A stretch of DNA of 64,000 nucleotides from Solirubrobacter taibaiensis (GTDB lineage: Bacteria; Actinomycetota; Thermoleophilia; Solirubrobacterales; Solirubrobacteraceae). Where the stretch lies: contig JAPDDQ010000001.1 of the NCBI GenBank assembly GCA_027587225.1, forward strand, positions 550,570 through 614,569, written 5' to 3'. Positions within the stretch are counted from its first letter, which is position 1, and each line of letters starts with the position of its first letter. Below are positions 34,518-42,854 of the stretch, one piece after another. The notes beneath the pieces were generated by a model. That model searched no databases and was not told the DNA's origin. It saw nothing but the letters and a program-made list of their open reading frames with translations. Position numbers and translations under genes: made by a program.

Positions 34518-36451
34518 CAGCGCGCCCTCCGGACGAGGATCGAGCGGACGGAGCTCGTGCGGCCCTCGGTGATCGTGAGCCGGTAGCGACCCGGGGTGAG
34601 CGTGCGGCGCGAGGTGAGCGTGAACGACCCGACGGTGCGGCGGGTCGCGGTCGCGTACGTGCGGCCGGAGCGCGTGAGCTTCACGCGCAGCGTCTTGAGC
34701 GTGCCGGGCACGGTCTCGGTCGCGCGGCAGCGCACGCGGCGGCCGGAGAGCGCGCACTTCACGCTCACGCGGCCCACCGCCGCGGGGCGCGGTATCGGTG
34801 CGGCCACGATCGGGGTCGGCGCGGGAGCCGAGGGCGGCGCGGCGGCGATCGCGAGCGTGATCGTCGCGGCCGTGGTGCCGGTCGCGTCGCGCAGTCCGAT
34901 GCGACGGCGTGTGGTGCCGGGCGCGGTCGGCGTGCCCGCGATCACGCCGGTCTCCGGGTCGAGCGTGAGGCCGTGGGGGAGTGGCGGGGACACGGTGAAC
35001 GTGCCGTTGGTGGCGCGGACCTGGGTGGGCTCGGCGCGTAGCGGTGTGCCCGCGGTGCCGGCGAGATCGGGGTAGCGCAAGCGCGGCAGGAAGCCTGTGG
35101 TGGTGACCGTGACCGTGCTCCGCCCCGTCACCCACGGGTCCGGGACGCTCGCCGCGAGGTCCGGACGGCCGTCGCCGTCGAAGTCGCCCGCGCCCGAGAC
35201 GGCCGCGACGTCGTCGAGCACGCTGCCGTAGTGCTTGTGGACGATCCAGAAGCCGTGCTCCGGGGTGAGCTCGTCGAGCACGTCCTCGGCGGGCGGGTAC
35301 GCCGCCCCGTAGAGCACCGCCGCCCCGGCCGAGTACGAGCCGATGAGCATGTCGTCGTAGCCGTCCTCGTTGACGTCGCCGGCGGGCGCGAGATGCAGCC
35401 CGAAGCGTCCGTTGGCGAACTGGCCGAGGATGGGCGCCGTGCCGCGGCCGTCGAGCGTCGTGGTGAACGGGACCGCGCTGCCCGGCACCAGGTGGGCCTT
35501 GCCGATGCCGGCGATGCTCTCGCGGCCGGTCGCACTGGGCGAGCCGATCAGCAGGTCGTCGTAGCCGTCCCCGTTGACGTCTCCAGCACCAGCGACCGAC
35601 CCCCCGCTGCTGTTGCCGGCCGTGGCCCCGAACAAGCGCACCGTCGGGCGCTGCTGGGTCCGCGAGCCGAGGACGAGGTGCGCCTCGCCGGTGTACGTGA
35701 ACGGGTCGAGGATCGAGTTCGAGGCCGGCACGCCGACCACCACGTCCGCGAGCCCGTCGCCGTTGACGTCTCCCGCCCCGTCGACGGCGCTGCCGAGCCG
35801 ATCCCAGTTGCCCGCGCCCTGCAGCTCGAACCCGCTGGAGGCCACGTCCCGGGTTCCGCCGGTGAAGTCGCGGGTGCCGTGGATGACGAACGCCGAGCCA
35901 CGCTTGCTCGGGCCGTGCTCGGGCGCGCCGGCGACGAGGTCCCCGAGCCCGTCGCCATTGACGTCACCGGCCGCGGCCACCGCGGTCCCGAGCCTCGTGG
36001 CTCCGCGATACGCGATCGAGTCTGTTCCGCCCAGCTGCACGTCGGCCGGGCGACGCGCCCCGAACACCACGTGCACGGCGCCGCCGCCTCCCGGCGCCCC
36101 GACCAGCACGTCATCCAGGCCGTCCCCGTTCACATCACCCGCGCCCGCCACCGCGGTCCCCGCGAGGCCGCTGGTGACGTCCCCGCGGATCGCGAACCCT
36201 TCGCCGGTCTTGAGCGCGTCGAGCTGCACCGAGCGCGCTGCCGGGCCACCGAACAACACGTACGCCGCGCCGCGGCTGGTGTACGTGCCCGGGACACCGG
36301 CGATCAGGTCGTCGTACCCGTCACCGTTGACGTCGCCGGCGGGTCCCAGCGCCTGCACCGTGGGCCCGACGGCCTCGAATTGCGCCGCCGCGGCGGAACC
36401 CGGCAGCGCGAGCCCCACGAGACCGATCGTCATCCCGACCCAACGCCACAT
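34517..36451 (-). CDS. Secreted FG-GAP (integrin-alpha-like) repeat protein
   Basis: 644 aa. Signal peptide (MTIGLVGLALPGSAAAA). About seven FG-GAP blades, each with a Ca loop of the form GDVNGDG(Y/L)DDL(L/I)xGxP (for example GDVNGDGLDDVLVGAP, GDVNEDGYDDMLIGS, GDFDGDGRPDLA), span ~35-455. A putative Ig domain (LPHGLTLDPETGVIAGTPT) and a C-terminal beta domain follow. It should fold as a seven-bladed propeller outside the cell, perhaps binding glycan or protein. First gene of a two-gene operon with the RTX-like protein; a good promoter precedes it. Confidence 0.85.
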   Translation of the reverse strand: MWRWVGMTIGLVGLALPGSAAAAQFEAVGPTVQALGPAGDVNGDGYDDLIAGVPGTYTSRGAAYVLFGGPAARSVQLDALKTGEGFAIRGDVTSGLAGTAVAGAGDVNGDGLDDVLVGAPGGGGAVHVVFGARRPADVQLGGTDSIAYRGATRLGTAVAAAGDVNGDGLGDLVAGAPEHGPSKRGSAFVIHGTRDFTGGTRDVASSGFELQGAGNWDRLGSAVDGAGDVNGDGLADVVVGVPASNSILDPFTYTGEAHLVLGSRTQQRPTVRLFGATAGNSSGGSVAGAGDVNGDGYDDLLIGSPSATGRESIAGIGKAHLVPGSAVPFTTTLDGRGTAPILGQFANGRFGLHLAPAGDVNEDGYDDMLIGSYSAGAAVLYGAAYPPAEDVLDELTPEHGFWIVHKHYGSVLDDVAAVSGAGDFDGDGRPDLAASVPDPWVTGRSTVTVTTTGFLPRLRYPDLAGTAGTPLRAEPTQVRATNGTFTVSPPLPHGLTLDPETGVIAGTPTAPGTTRRRIGLRDATGTTAATITLAIAAAPPSAPAPTPIVAAPIPRPAAVGRVSVKCALSGRRVRCRATETVPGTLKTLRVKLTRSGRTYATATRRTVGSFTLTSRRTLTPGRYRLTITEGRTSSVRSILVRRAR

Positions 36452-36486
36452 CGCTCCGCCATCCTTGACTGCGTCCGCTGACGGCG

Positions 36487-36517
36487 GAGAACTTACCGGT
36501 TCTCATCTGGATCTCAA
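36487..36517 (-). promoter_or_regulatory. Promoter and inverted repeat for the FG-GAP/RTX operon
   Basis: On the minus strand TTGAGA (36512-36517), 16 nt, TAAGTT (36490-36495). The perfect inverted repeat GAGAAC-TTACCG-GTTCTC (36487-36504) overlaps the -10 box, so a repressor there would block transcription. Confidence 0.5.
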
Positions 36518-36574
36518 CCGGCGTGGCGTTCACATTTTCAGCGCGCAGGGCGTACGGGCCGGGTCCGGAACGGC

Positions 36575-36749
36575 GGCACGGTCGGGGTTGGCGATGAACG
36601 ATCGTCACCTGGGAGGTGACGTTTGTGCACGACGACCCCCGTAACTCGACCGAGAGCGGCACGCCGGACGTGCTCGCCACGCGGGGCTCGGATGCGATGT
36701 TCGTGCCACGGGGCGGAAACGCCGCTCCCTTCCCCCTCGATGAGCCGTT
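36575..36749. repeat. Dispersed intergenic repeat, copy B
   Basis: 36591-36640 matches copy A (gatgaac, hairpin CGTCACCT-GGG-AGGTGACG at 36603-36621, then GTGCACGAC). 36641-36749 matches the right unit of copy C nearly base for base: GTAACTCGAC, GAGAGCGGCACGCCG, ACGTGCTCGCCACGCGG, GGCGGAAACGCCGCTCCC and CTCGATGAGCCGTT. It ends 1 nt before the meaB stop codon. Noncoding. Confidence 0.75.
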
Positions 36750-36750
36750 G

Positions 36751-37698
36751 CTACGCCGAGCGCATCGCGCGCTCTAGGAACGCCAGCAACTCCGGCTCCC
36801 CGAGCCCCGGGGCCTGCGCTTCGAGGGCGCGTCGCGCAGCGCGCCGCCCACCCAACGCGCGCAACCCGGACTCCCCGTACTCGTGGACGAAGTCAGCCAA
36901 AGCGCCCAGGCGGCGCACGCGCACGCGGTGCTCCGCGATGTCCAGCCCCGAGCGGTGCTCGGCCAGCGCGTCGGCGAGCGCGTCGATCCCGGCTGTGGGC
37001 GCGATCGAGGACACGGCGAGGACCGGTGTGGTGCGAGCGCCGAGCGCCCGCAACGCCACTCGAAGGTCCTCCTCGGCGCGGCGAGCCGTGGTGCCGAGGT
37101 CGGCCTTGGTGACCACGAGCACGTCCGGCACCTCCATGATCCCGGCCTTGAGGAACTGGAGGGCGTCGCCGGAGCCGGGCTGGACGATCACGGTGACGGT
37201 GTCCGCGGCCTCGGCCACGTCGGTCTCGGATTGGCCGACGCCGACGGTCTCGATGACGACGACGTCGAACGCGTTGGCCAGCGCCTGCGCGGCGGCGCGG
37301 GTCGCGGGAGCGAGGCCGCCGAGGCGCTCACCCGCGGCCATCGAGCGGATGAACACGTCGCGGTCGGCGGGATCGTGCTCGATCCGGGCGCGATCGCCGA
37401 GCAGCGCGCCGCCGCTGCGCTTGGACGAGGGGTCGACCGCGAGCACCGCCACCGACTGCCCGCGCGAGCGCCACTCCCGCAGCAGGGCGCTGAGCAGGGT
37501 CGACTTGCCCACGCCGGGTGGCCCGGTGACGCCGACGACGTGCCCGGCGCCGTCCCCGGCGGCGGAGACGAGCGCGGCGGCCTCCGAGCGAGCCGTGCGC
37601 GTCTCGAGCAGGTTGAGCGCGGCCGGCGCGACGGTGCGATCGCCCGCCGCGAGCCGCGCTCCCAGCTCAGACCCGGAGGGAATGGCGGGCGGCGACAA
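36751..37698 (-). CDS. meaB: Methylmalonyl-CoA mutase-associated G-protein chaperone MeaB
   Basis: 315 aa. P-loop GPPGVGKSTLL, switch region DPSSKRSGGALLGDRARI, ETVGVGQSE and base-recognition TKAD identify the MeaB/ArgK family. It loads and protects the adenosylcobalamin of acyl-CoA mutases, using GTP to gate cofactor transfer. The first 32 nt overlap the 3' end of the mutase gene, so both are made together. Its stop codon is immediately followed by repeat copy B. Confidence 0.92.
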   Translation of the reverse strand: MSPPAIPSGSELGARLAAGDRTVAPAALNLLETRTARSEAAALVSAAGDGAGHVVGVTGPPGVGKSTLLSALLREWRSRGQSVAVLAVDPSSKRSGGALLGDRARIEHDPADRDVFIRSMAAGERLGGLAPATRAAAQALANAFDVVVIETVGVGQSETDVAEAADTVTVIVQPGSGDALQFLKAGIMEVPDVLVVTKADLGTTARRAEEDLRVALRALGARTTPVLAVSSIAPTAGIDALADALAEHRSGLDIAEHRVRVRRLGALADFVHEYGESGLRALGGRRAARRALEAQAPGLGEPELLAFLERAMRSA

Positions 37699-39619
37699 GC
37701 GCGGTGATCTCGTGCATGATCCGGTCGAGCTCGAAGTCCTTGGGCGTGTACACGGCGGCGACGCCCGCGGCCTTGAGCTCCGGGACGTCGGCTTCGGGGA
37801 TGATCCCGCCGACGACGACGGGGATGTCCGCGCCGTCCAGCGCCGCGATCACGTCCGGGATCAGCTCGCGATGCGACCCGCTGAGGATCGACAGGCCGAT
37901 CACGTGGACGCCCTCGTCCACGGCGGACCGCGCGATCTGCGCGGGCGTCAGGCGGATGCCCTCGTAGACGACGTCCATACCCGCGTCGCGCGCGCGGACG
38001 GCGATCTGCTCGGCGCCGTTGGAGTGCCCGTCGAGCCCGGGCTTGCCGACCAGGATCTTCAGCGTGCGGCCGAGCGCCTCGCTCACGCGGGCGACCTCGT
38101 CGCGCAGGTCCTCGTCGGCGGCGGGGGAGGCGGCCTCGCCGACGCCGGTCGGCGCGCGGTAGCCGCCGAAGACGTCGCGCAGCGCGCCCGCCCATTCGCC
38201 GGTGGTCACGCCCGCGCGGGCGGCGGCCAGCGTCGCCTCCATGATGTTCTCGTCACTCGCGGCCACGCGCCGGAGCTCGTCCAACGCCGCCGACACGTCC
38301 CCGCGCTGCGACCGCCACGCCGCGAGCGCCTCGCGCGCCTCGGCCTCGACGCCCGCGTCGACCACCAGGATCCCGCCGTCCTCGCCCACCATCGGCGAAG
38401 GCTCGGTCTCCGTGAACTTGTTCACGCCCACGAGGACCTGCTCGCCGGACTCGATCCGGGCGATCCGCGCGCGATGGGAATCGACCAGCGCGGCCTTCAT
38501 GTAGGGCACGGCCTCGACCGCGCCGCCACGCTCGTCCACCCGCGCCATCTCCGCCCGGGCGCCGTCCAACAGCTCCCCGACGAGCCCGTCCATCACCACC
38601 GAGCCCTCGAAGATGTCCGGGTAGTCCAACAGGTCGGTCTCGTACGCCAGGACCTGCTGGATCCGCAACGCCCACTGCTGGTCCCACGGGCGCGGGAGCC
38701 CCAACGCCTCGTTCCACGCCGGTAGCTGGACCGCCCGCGCGCGAGCGCTCCGCCCCAGCGTCACCGCCAGCGCCTCCAGCACGATCCGCTGCACGTTGTT
38801 CTCCGGCTGGGACTCGGTCAGCCCCAGCGAGTTCACCTGCACGCCGTAGCGGAAGCGCAGCGCCTTCTCGTCCGTCACGCCGTACCGCGAACGCCCCAGC
38901 TCCTCCCACAGCACGCCCATCGCCCGCAGCTTCGCGTGCTCCTCCACGAAGCGCACGCCGGCGTTGACGAAGAACGAGATCCGCCCGAACACCGCGGGCA
39001 TGCGATCCGCCGGCACCCGCTCGGCCACCGCGTCCAGCACGGCGCACGCCGTCGCCATCGAGAACGCGATCTCCTGGACCGGCGTCGCCCCCGCCTCCTG
39101 CAGGTGGTAGGAGCAGATGTTGACCGGGTTCCAGCGGGGCACGTGCTCGACCGTGTAGGCGACCATGTCCGCGATCAGCCGCATCGACGGCTCGGGCGGG
39201 AACGCGTAGGTCCCGCGCGAGAGGTACTCCTTGATGATGTCGTTCTGGGTCGTCCCGGACAGCGCGTCCTCGGCGAAGCCCTGCTCCTCCGCCGCGACGA
39301 TGTACAGCGCCAGCAGCCACGCCGCCGTGGCGTTGATCGTCATCGACGTGTTCATCGCGTCGAGCGGGATGCCGTCCATCAGCGCCGCCATGTCCCCGCG
39401 GTGCGCCACCGGCACGCCGACCTTGCCGACCTCGCCGCGCGCGAGCTCGTGGTCGGCGTCGTACCCCGTCTGCGTCGGCAGGTCGAACGCTACGGAGAGC
39501 CCGGTCTGGCCCTTGGCCAGGTTGCGCCGGTACAGCTCATTGGACCTGGCCGCCGTGGAATGGCCCGCGTAGGTGCGCATCATCCACGGCCGGTCGCGCT
39601 CGGGGAGGCGATGCGTCAT
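37667..39619 (-). CDS. meaA: MeaA-type (ethylmalonyl-CoA) B12-dependent acyl-CoA mutase
   Basis: 650 aa, single-chain. N-terminal TIM-barrel with RTYAGHSTAARSNELYRRNLAKGQTGLSVAFDLPTQ and TMTINATAAWLLALY; C-terminal B12 domain with KPGLDGHSNGAEQIA (DxHxxG, His axial ligand), SGSH and GGIIP. End-to-end resemblance is to MeaA/ethylmalonyl-CoA mutase rather than MutB, and a crotonyl-CoA reductase gene nearby supports that. The reaction would be (2R)-ethylmalonyl-CoA to methylsuccinyl-CoA. ATG 39619 has GAGGA next to it and a palindrome-bearing promoter. It is co-transcribed with meaB. Confidence 0.85.
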   Translation of the reverse strand: MTHRLPERDRPWMMRTYAGHSTAARSNELYRRNLAKGQTGLSVAFDLPTQTGYDADHELARGEVGKVGVPVAHRGDMAALMDGIPLDAMNTSMTINATAAWLLALYIVAAEEQGFAEDALSGTTQNDIIKEYLSRGTYAFPPEPSMRLIADMVAYTVEHVPRWNPVNICSYHLQEAGATPVQEIAFSMATACAVLDAVAERVPADRMPAVFGRISFFVNAGVRFVEEHAKLRAMGVLWEELGRSRYGVTDEKALRFRYGVQVNSLGLTESQPENNVQRIVLEALAVTLGRSARARAVQLPAWNEALGLPRPWDQQWALRIQQVLAYETDLLDYPDIFEGSVVMDGLVGELLDGARAEMARVDERGGAVEAVPYMKAALVDSHRARIARIESGEQVLVGVNKFTETEPSPMVGEDGGILVVDAGVEAEAREALAAWRSQRGDVSAALDELRRVAASDENIMEATLAAARAGVTTGEWAGALRDVFGGYRAPTGVGEAASPAADEDLRDEVARVSEALGRTLKILVGKPGLDGHSNGAEQIAVRARDAGMDVVYEGIRLTPAQIARSAVDEGVHVIGLSILSGSHRELIPDVIAALDGADIPVVVGGIIPEADVPELKAAGVAAVYTPKDFELDRIMHEITALVAARHSLRV

Positions 39620-39625
39620 TCCTCG

Positions 39626-39649
39626 ACGATAGTTGACCCGTGGGTCAAC
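39626..39649 (-). promoter_or_regulatory. Operator-bearing promoter of the meaA-meaB operon
   Basis: A perfect palindrome GTTGACCC-GT-GGGTCAAC (39632-39649) abuts a minus-strand TATCGT (39626-39631) that ends 6 nt before ATG 39619. The palindrome fills the region between -35 and -10, an ideal site for a TetR- or GntR-like repressor. Confidence 0.6.
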
Positions 39650-39662
39650 GAGTGGAGCTAAG

Positions 39663-40301
39663 TCACTCGATCAAGCCGCGGCGCATGCCCTCGGCCACGG
39701 CCGCCGCGCGGTCGTTCACCTCGAGCCGCTCGTACAGACGCTGCAGGTGCGTCTTGATCGTGGAGGGGGAGAGGTGCAGCTCCGCGGCGATCTGGGGCGC
39801 GGACAGACCGTCGGCGAGGAACGCGAGCACCTCGGCCTCGCGGGGGGAGAGCACGGTCTGCGTCCGATTGCCGCGGTCACGCACCTCGCGCATGAGGGCG
39901 GCCTGCACGGACGGCGCCAGCACCGTCTCGCCCTGTGAGATCCGGACGAGCGCGTCGCCGATCTCGTCGGGCATCGCGTCCTTCTCGAGCACGCCGGCGG
40001 CGCCCGCCTCGATCAGGTTGTACGACTTGGTCGCGTCGAGGCTGCCGGACACGAAGAGCACGCGCGTGCTCAGGCCCTTGCGGTTCATCGCTCGGAGCAC
40101 CTCGAGGCCGTCGAGGTCGGGCATCTCGACGTCCAACACGGCGAGATCCGGGTTGGTCTCGAGCGCGGTGGCGATCGCCTCGCGGCCCGTGCGAGCCTGA
40201 CCGACGAGCTCGAGCTCCGGCCGTGAGTTGACGCTGTGTGCGACCGCGAAGAGGAACAGCGGGTGGTCGTCCGCGATGAGCACTCGCAGTGTGTCGCCCA
40301 T
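39663..40301 (-). CDS. Orphan NarL/LuxR-type response regulator
   Basis: 212 aa. Receiver with VLIADDHPLFLFAV, phospho-Asp in LAVLDVEMPD and Lys in VLEKDAMPDE; LuxR HTH LSPREAEVLAFLADGLSAPQIAAELHLSPSTIKTHL. No histidine kinase gene adjoins it. It sits directly upstream of the meaA promoter on the same strand, so it might regulate that operon. ATG 40301 (MGDTLRVLIADDHP) is the natural start. Confidence 0.9.
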   Translation of the reverse strand: MGDTLRVLIADDHPLFLFAVAHSVNSRPELELVGQARTGREAIATALETNPDLAVLDVEMPDLDGLEVLRAMNRKGLSTRVLFVSGSLDATKSYNLIEAGAAGVLEKDAMPDEIGDALVRISQGETVLAPSVQAALMREVRDRGNRTQTVLSPREAEVLAFLADGLSAPQIAAELHLSPSTIKTHLQRLYERLEVNDRAAAVAEGMRRGLIE

Positions 40302-40427
40302 GCCCGACCTGTCTGCTCCGCGCTCGGCGGATCCAAACTGGACATGAGATTCGGCGAGTTCGCGTGAAGTTCCTCCGATCGGGGGAACGGGGTCTCCCGC
40401 GGTGGTCGAATCCCTAGGGTGTGGCCG

Positions 40428-41258
40428 ATGCGGGCCATCGATGTGCGCCACCAGGGACAAGAGAAGGTCATCTGCTGCTGGGAGGTCGACGGGGTGCTGA
40501 TCGACCCGGGTCCCGGCGCCACCGAGGAGACGTTGCTCGCGGCGCTCGGCGGCCAGCGTCCGCGCGCGCTGCTGCTCACCCACATCCACTTCGACCACGC
40601 CGGCGTCTCCGGCTCCCTCGTGCGGCGCTGGCCCGACCTGCCGGTCTACGTCCACGAGCGCGGCGCACCGCACCTGGTCGATCCGTCGCGCCTGATGGCC
40701 TCGGCCGGGCGCCTCTACGGCGGTGACGAGGGCCTGCGGGCGCTCTGGGGCGAGATGGTCCCGCTCCCAGAGGAGAACCTGCGCGTGCTCAAGGGCGGCG
40801 AGACGGACGTGGAGGGCGCGTTCCGCGTCGAGTACACGCCCGGCCACGCGTCCCACCATGTCTGCTACTTCCACGAGCCGTCGCGCTGGGCGTTCGTGGG
40901 TGACGTCGGCGGTGCGCGGATCCCGCCGCACGAGTTCACGGTCGCACCGACACCGCCGCCGGACATCGACGTCGCGGCGTGGAAGGCCTCAGTCGCGCTC
41001 GTGCGCGCGTGGGAGCCCGTCGCGCTCGGCCTCACGCACTTCGGCGAGGCCGGGCCCGAGCAGCTGGACCGGGCGCTCGAAGCCCTTGACGCTCAGGTGG
41101 AGATCGAGGGTTCCACCGATGGGGAGGCGGGGTTCGTGGCGGCGATGGACGCGCGGGTCCGCGCCGGCTGCGGCGAGGACGCGGACGCGATGCTGGCCGC
41201 GACGCCGTTGGACCAGCTCCACATGGGGCTGGCCCGCTGGCGCACGAAGTTCAGCTAG
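40428..41258 (+). CDS. MBL-fold metallo-hydrolase
   Basis: 276 aa. HIHFDHAG gives the HxHxDH zinc motif; YTPGHASHHVCYF, GDVGG and TLHF-like LTHFGEAG supply the remaining ligands. Family members hydrolyse thioesters, lactones or phosphodiesters. A TAGGGT box ends 7 nt before ATG 40428, suggesting a leaderless mRNA. It ends in an 8-nt overlap with the convergent small gene beside ccr. Lying between meaA and ccr, it may act on a CoA thioester, but that is only context. Confidence 0.82.
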   Translation: MRAIDVRHQGQEKVICCWEVDGVLIDPGPGATEETLLAALGGQRPRALLLTHIHFDHAGVSGSLVRRWPDLPVYVHERGAPHLVDPSRLMASAGRLYGGDEGLRALWGEMVPLPEENLRVLKGGETDVEGAFRVEYTPGHASHHVCYFHEPSRWAFVGDVGGARIPPHEFTVAPTPPPDIDVAAWKASVALVRAWEPVALGLTHFGEAGPEQLDRALEALDAQVEIEGSTDGEAGFVAAMDARVRAGCGEDADAMLAATPLDQLHMGLARWRTKFS

Positions 41259-41586
41259 AGGCGAGGACGTCGACGCCGTTGGACTCACGCGAGCCCGAGG
41301 CGACGATGTCGGCGAAGGTGTACAGCACCGGCACCTGGTACCAGCCGGAGTGGATGGTCTTGAAGGTCGTCATCTCCGGCCCGTACCAGTACGCCTCCCA
41401 CTCGGCCTTGGAGGCCCAGGTGGCGCACTGCATGAACTTGTATTGATCGTCGCGGTTGCGGTAGACGATGTAGTCCAACGCGCCGTACCGCAGCGAGATC
41501 GGCGCGATCTCGGCCACCGCCGCTGCGAACTGGTCACCCCGGAACAGGGTCGCGTACCACGGGATCTGCGCTACTCCGAGTGCCAT
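41251..41586 (-). CDS. Small ABM/NIPSNAP-like dimeric barrel protein
   Basis: 111 aa. ALDYIVYRNRDDQYKFMQCATWASKAEWEAYWYGPEM has the strand-helix pattern of dimeric alpha/beta barrels (antibiotic biosynthesis monooxygenase/NIPSNAP type). The family match is by pattern only. It begins immediately after the ccr stop codon with no gap, so it is translated with it. Confidence 0.55.
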   Translation of the reverse strand: MALGVAQIPWYATLFRGDQFAAAVAEIAPISLRYGALDYIVYRNRDDQYKFMQCATWASKAEWEAYWYGPEMTTFKTIHSGWYQVPVLYTFADIVASGSRESNGVDVLASS

Positions 41587-42834
41587 CTAGGCCCCCACCT
41601 CCGCCCGGATCGCGCCCGGGCCGTCCGCTGTTCGTCCTAGTCCCTCGGATTCCGCGCCGACGAGGATCGAGATCTTTCCGAGGTGCTTGTTCTCGTACAT
41701 GAGCTGGTGTGCCTCGGCGACCTGATCGAAGCCGAGCGTCCTCCAGAGTACGGGACGGACCTTCCCCGCCGTGATCAGCTCGTTCGCCCGGTGGCATTCC
41801 CACGCGTTCGCGAAGTGCGAGCCGATGATCTTCTTCTGGCGCATCCACAGGTAGCGGACGTCGAAATCCAGCGTGTGCCCGGACGTCGCGCCGCAGATCA
41901 CGACCGTGCCGAACGGCTTGACCACGAGCACCGACGTGGGGAACGTGGCGCGGCCGACGTGCTCGAACACGATGTCGGGCTCCCCGCCGAGCTTCTCGGC
42001 CACGACCTTGCCGAAGCGGCGTGACTCCCTGAAGCGCGCCTTCTCCTGGTCGGGGTCCTCGTCGCCGCGGCGCATCATGCCCGTGAACTCGTTGCGGTCG
42101 ATGTAGTCGACGGCGCCGAGTTGCTTGACGAGCTCGCCCTTCTCGGGGCTGGACACGACGCCGACGGCGTCCGCGCCGGAGAGCTTGCACAGCTGGTGGG
42201 CGAAGACGCCCAGCCCGCCCGCGCCGCCCCAGATGAGCACGCGGTGGCCCTCCTGCAGACGCGCCTGGTCGACGAGCATGCGGTACGCGGTGAAGAACGT
42301 CAGGCCGTAGCTCGCCGCCTCCTCCCACGCGAGCGCCTTCGGCTTGGGCAGCAGCTGCTGGGCCTGCACCTTGCAGAACTGCGCGAACGAGCCCCAGGTG
42401 GTCTCGTAGCCCCAGATCTGCTGCGACGGCGCGGCGAGCGGGTCCAGCCCGTGAACCTCGGGGTCCTCGTAGGAGGCCTGGTTGCAGTGCACGACGACCT
42501 CGTCGCCCGGCTTCCAGCGCGTGACGCCCTCGCCGACCTTCCACACGATCCCGGACGCGTCCGAGCCGCCGATGTGATGGTCCTCCTGGCGGTAGCGGAA
42601 CACCGAGATCGGCTTGCCCAGCGCCGCCCACACGTTGTTGAAGTTCACGCCCGCGGCCATCACGCGCACGATCACCTCGAACGCCGCCGGCTCCGGTACC
42701 TCCATCTCCTCCAGCTGGAAGGCCTCGGTCGGCTCGCCCTCGCGCTCGGCGCGGATGACCCACGCGGCCATCGTCTTGGGGAGCGCACCGGGCTCGACGT
42801 CGAGCGTGGCGATCTGGGACAGGTCGACGGACAT
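41587..42834 (-). CDS. ccr: Crotonyl-CoA carboxylase/reductase
   Basis: 415 aa, slightly shorter than the usual 430-450. Medium-chain reductase fold with VLIWGGAGGLGVFAHQLCKLSGA for NADPH. Ccr-specific residues are present: GVNFNNVWA (CO2-binding Asn), GYETTWGSFAQF (Phe/Glu pair) and IIGSHFANAWE (His). It converts crotonyl-CoA, CO2 and NADPH to (2S)-ethylmalonyl-CoA, the key step of the ethylmalonyl-CoA pathway, and also supplies polyketide extender units. A TACGCT box ends 6 nt before ATG 42834 with no Shine-Dalgarno. MeaA/MeaB lie 2 kb downstream on the same strand. Confidence 0.93.
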   Translation of the reverse strand: MSVDLSQIATLDVEPGALPKTMAAWVIRAEREGEPTEAFQLEEMEVPEPAAFEVIVRVMAAGVNFNNVWAALGKPISVFRYRQEDHHIGGSDASGIVWKVGEGVTRWKPGDEVVVHCNQASYEDPEVHGLDPLAAPSQQIWGYETTWGSFAQFCKVQAQQLLPKPKALAWEEAASYGLTFFTAYRMLVDQARLQEGHRVLIWGGAGGLGVFAHQLCKLSGADAVGVVSSPEKGELVKQLGAVDYIDRNEFTGMMRRGDEDPDQEKARFRESRRFGKVVAEKLGGEPDIVFEHVGRATFPTSVLVVKPFGTVVICGATSGHTLDFDVRYLWMRQKKIIGSHFANAWECHRANELITAGKVRPVLWRTLGFDQVAEAHQLMYENKHLGKISILVGAESEGLGRTADGPGAIRAEVGA

Positions 42835-42854
42835 GGGCGGAGCGTATACCCGGC

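Noticed and set aside
32958..34586. 542-codon plus-strand frame opposite the RTX-like gene
   Set aside because: Mirror of GGxGxD repeats; composition explained by the real gene.
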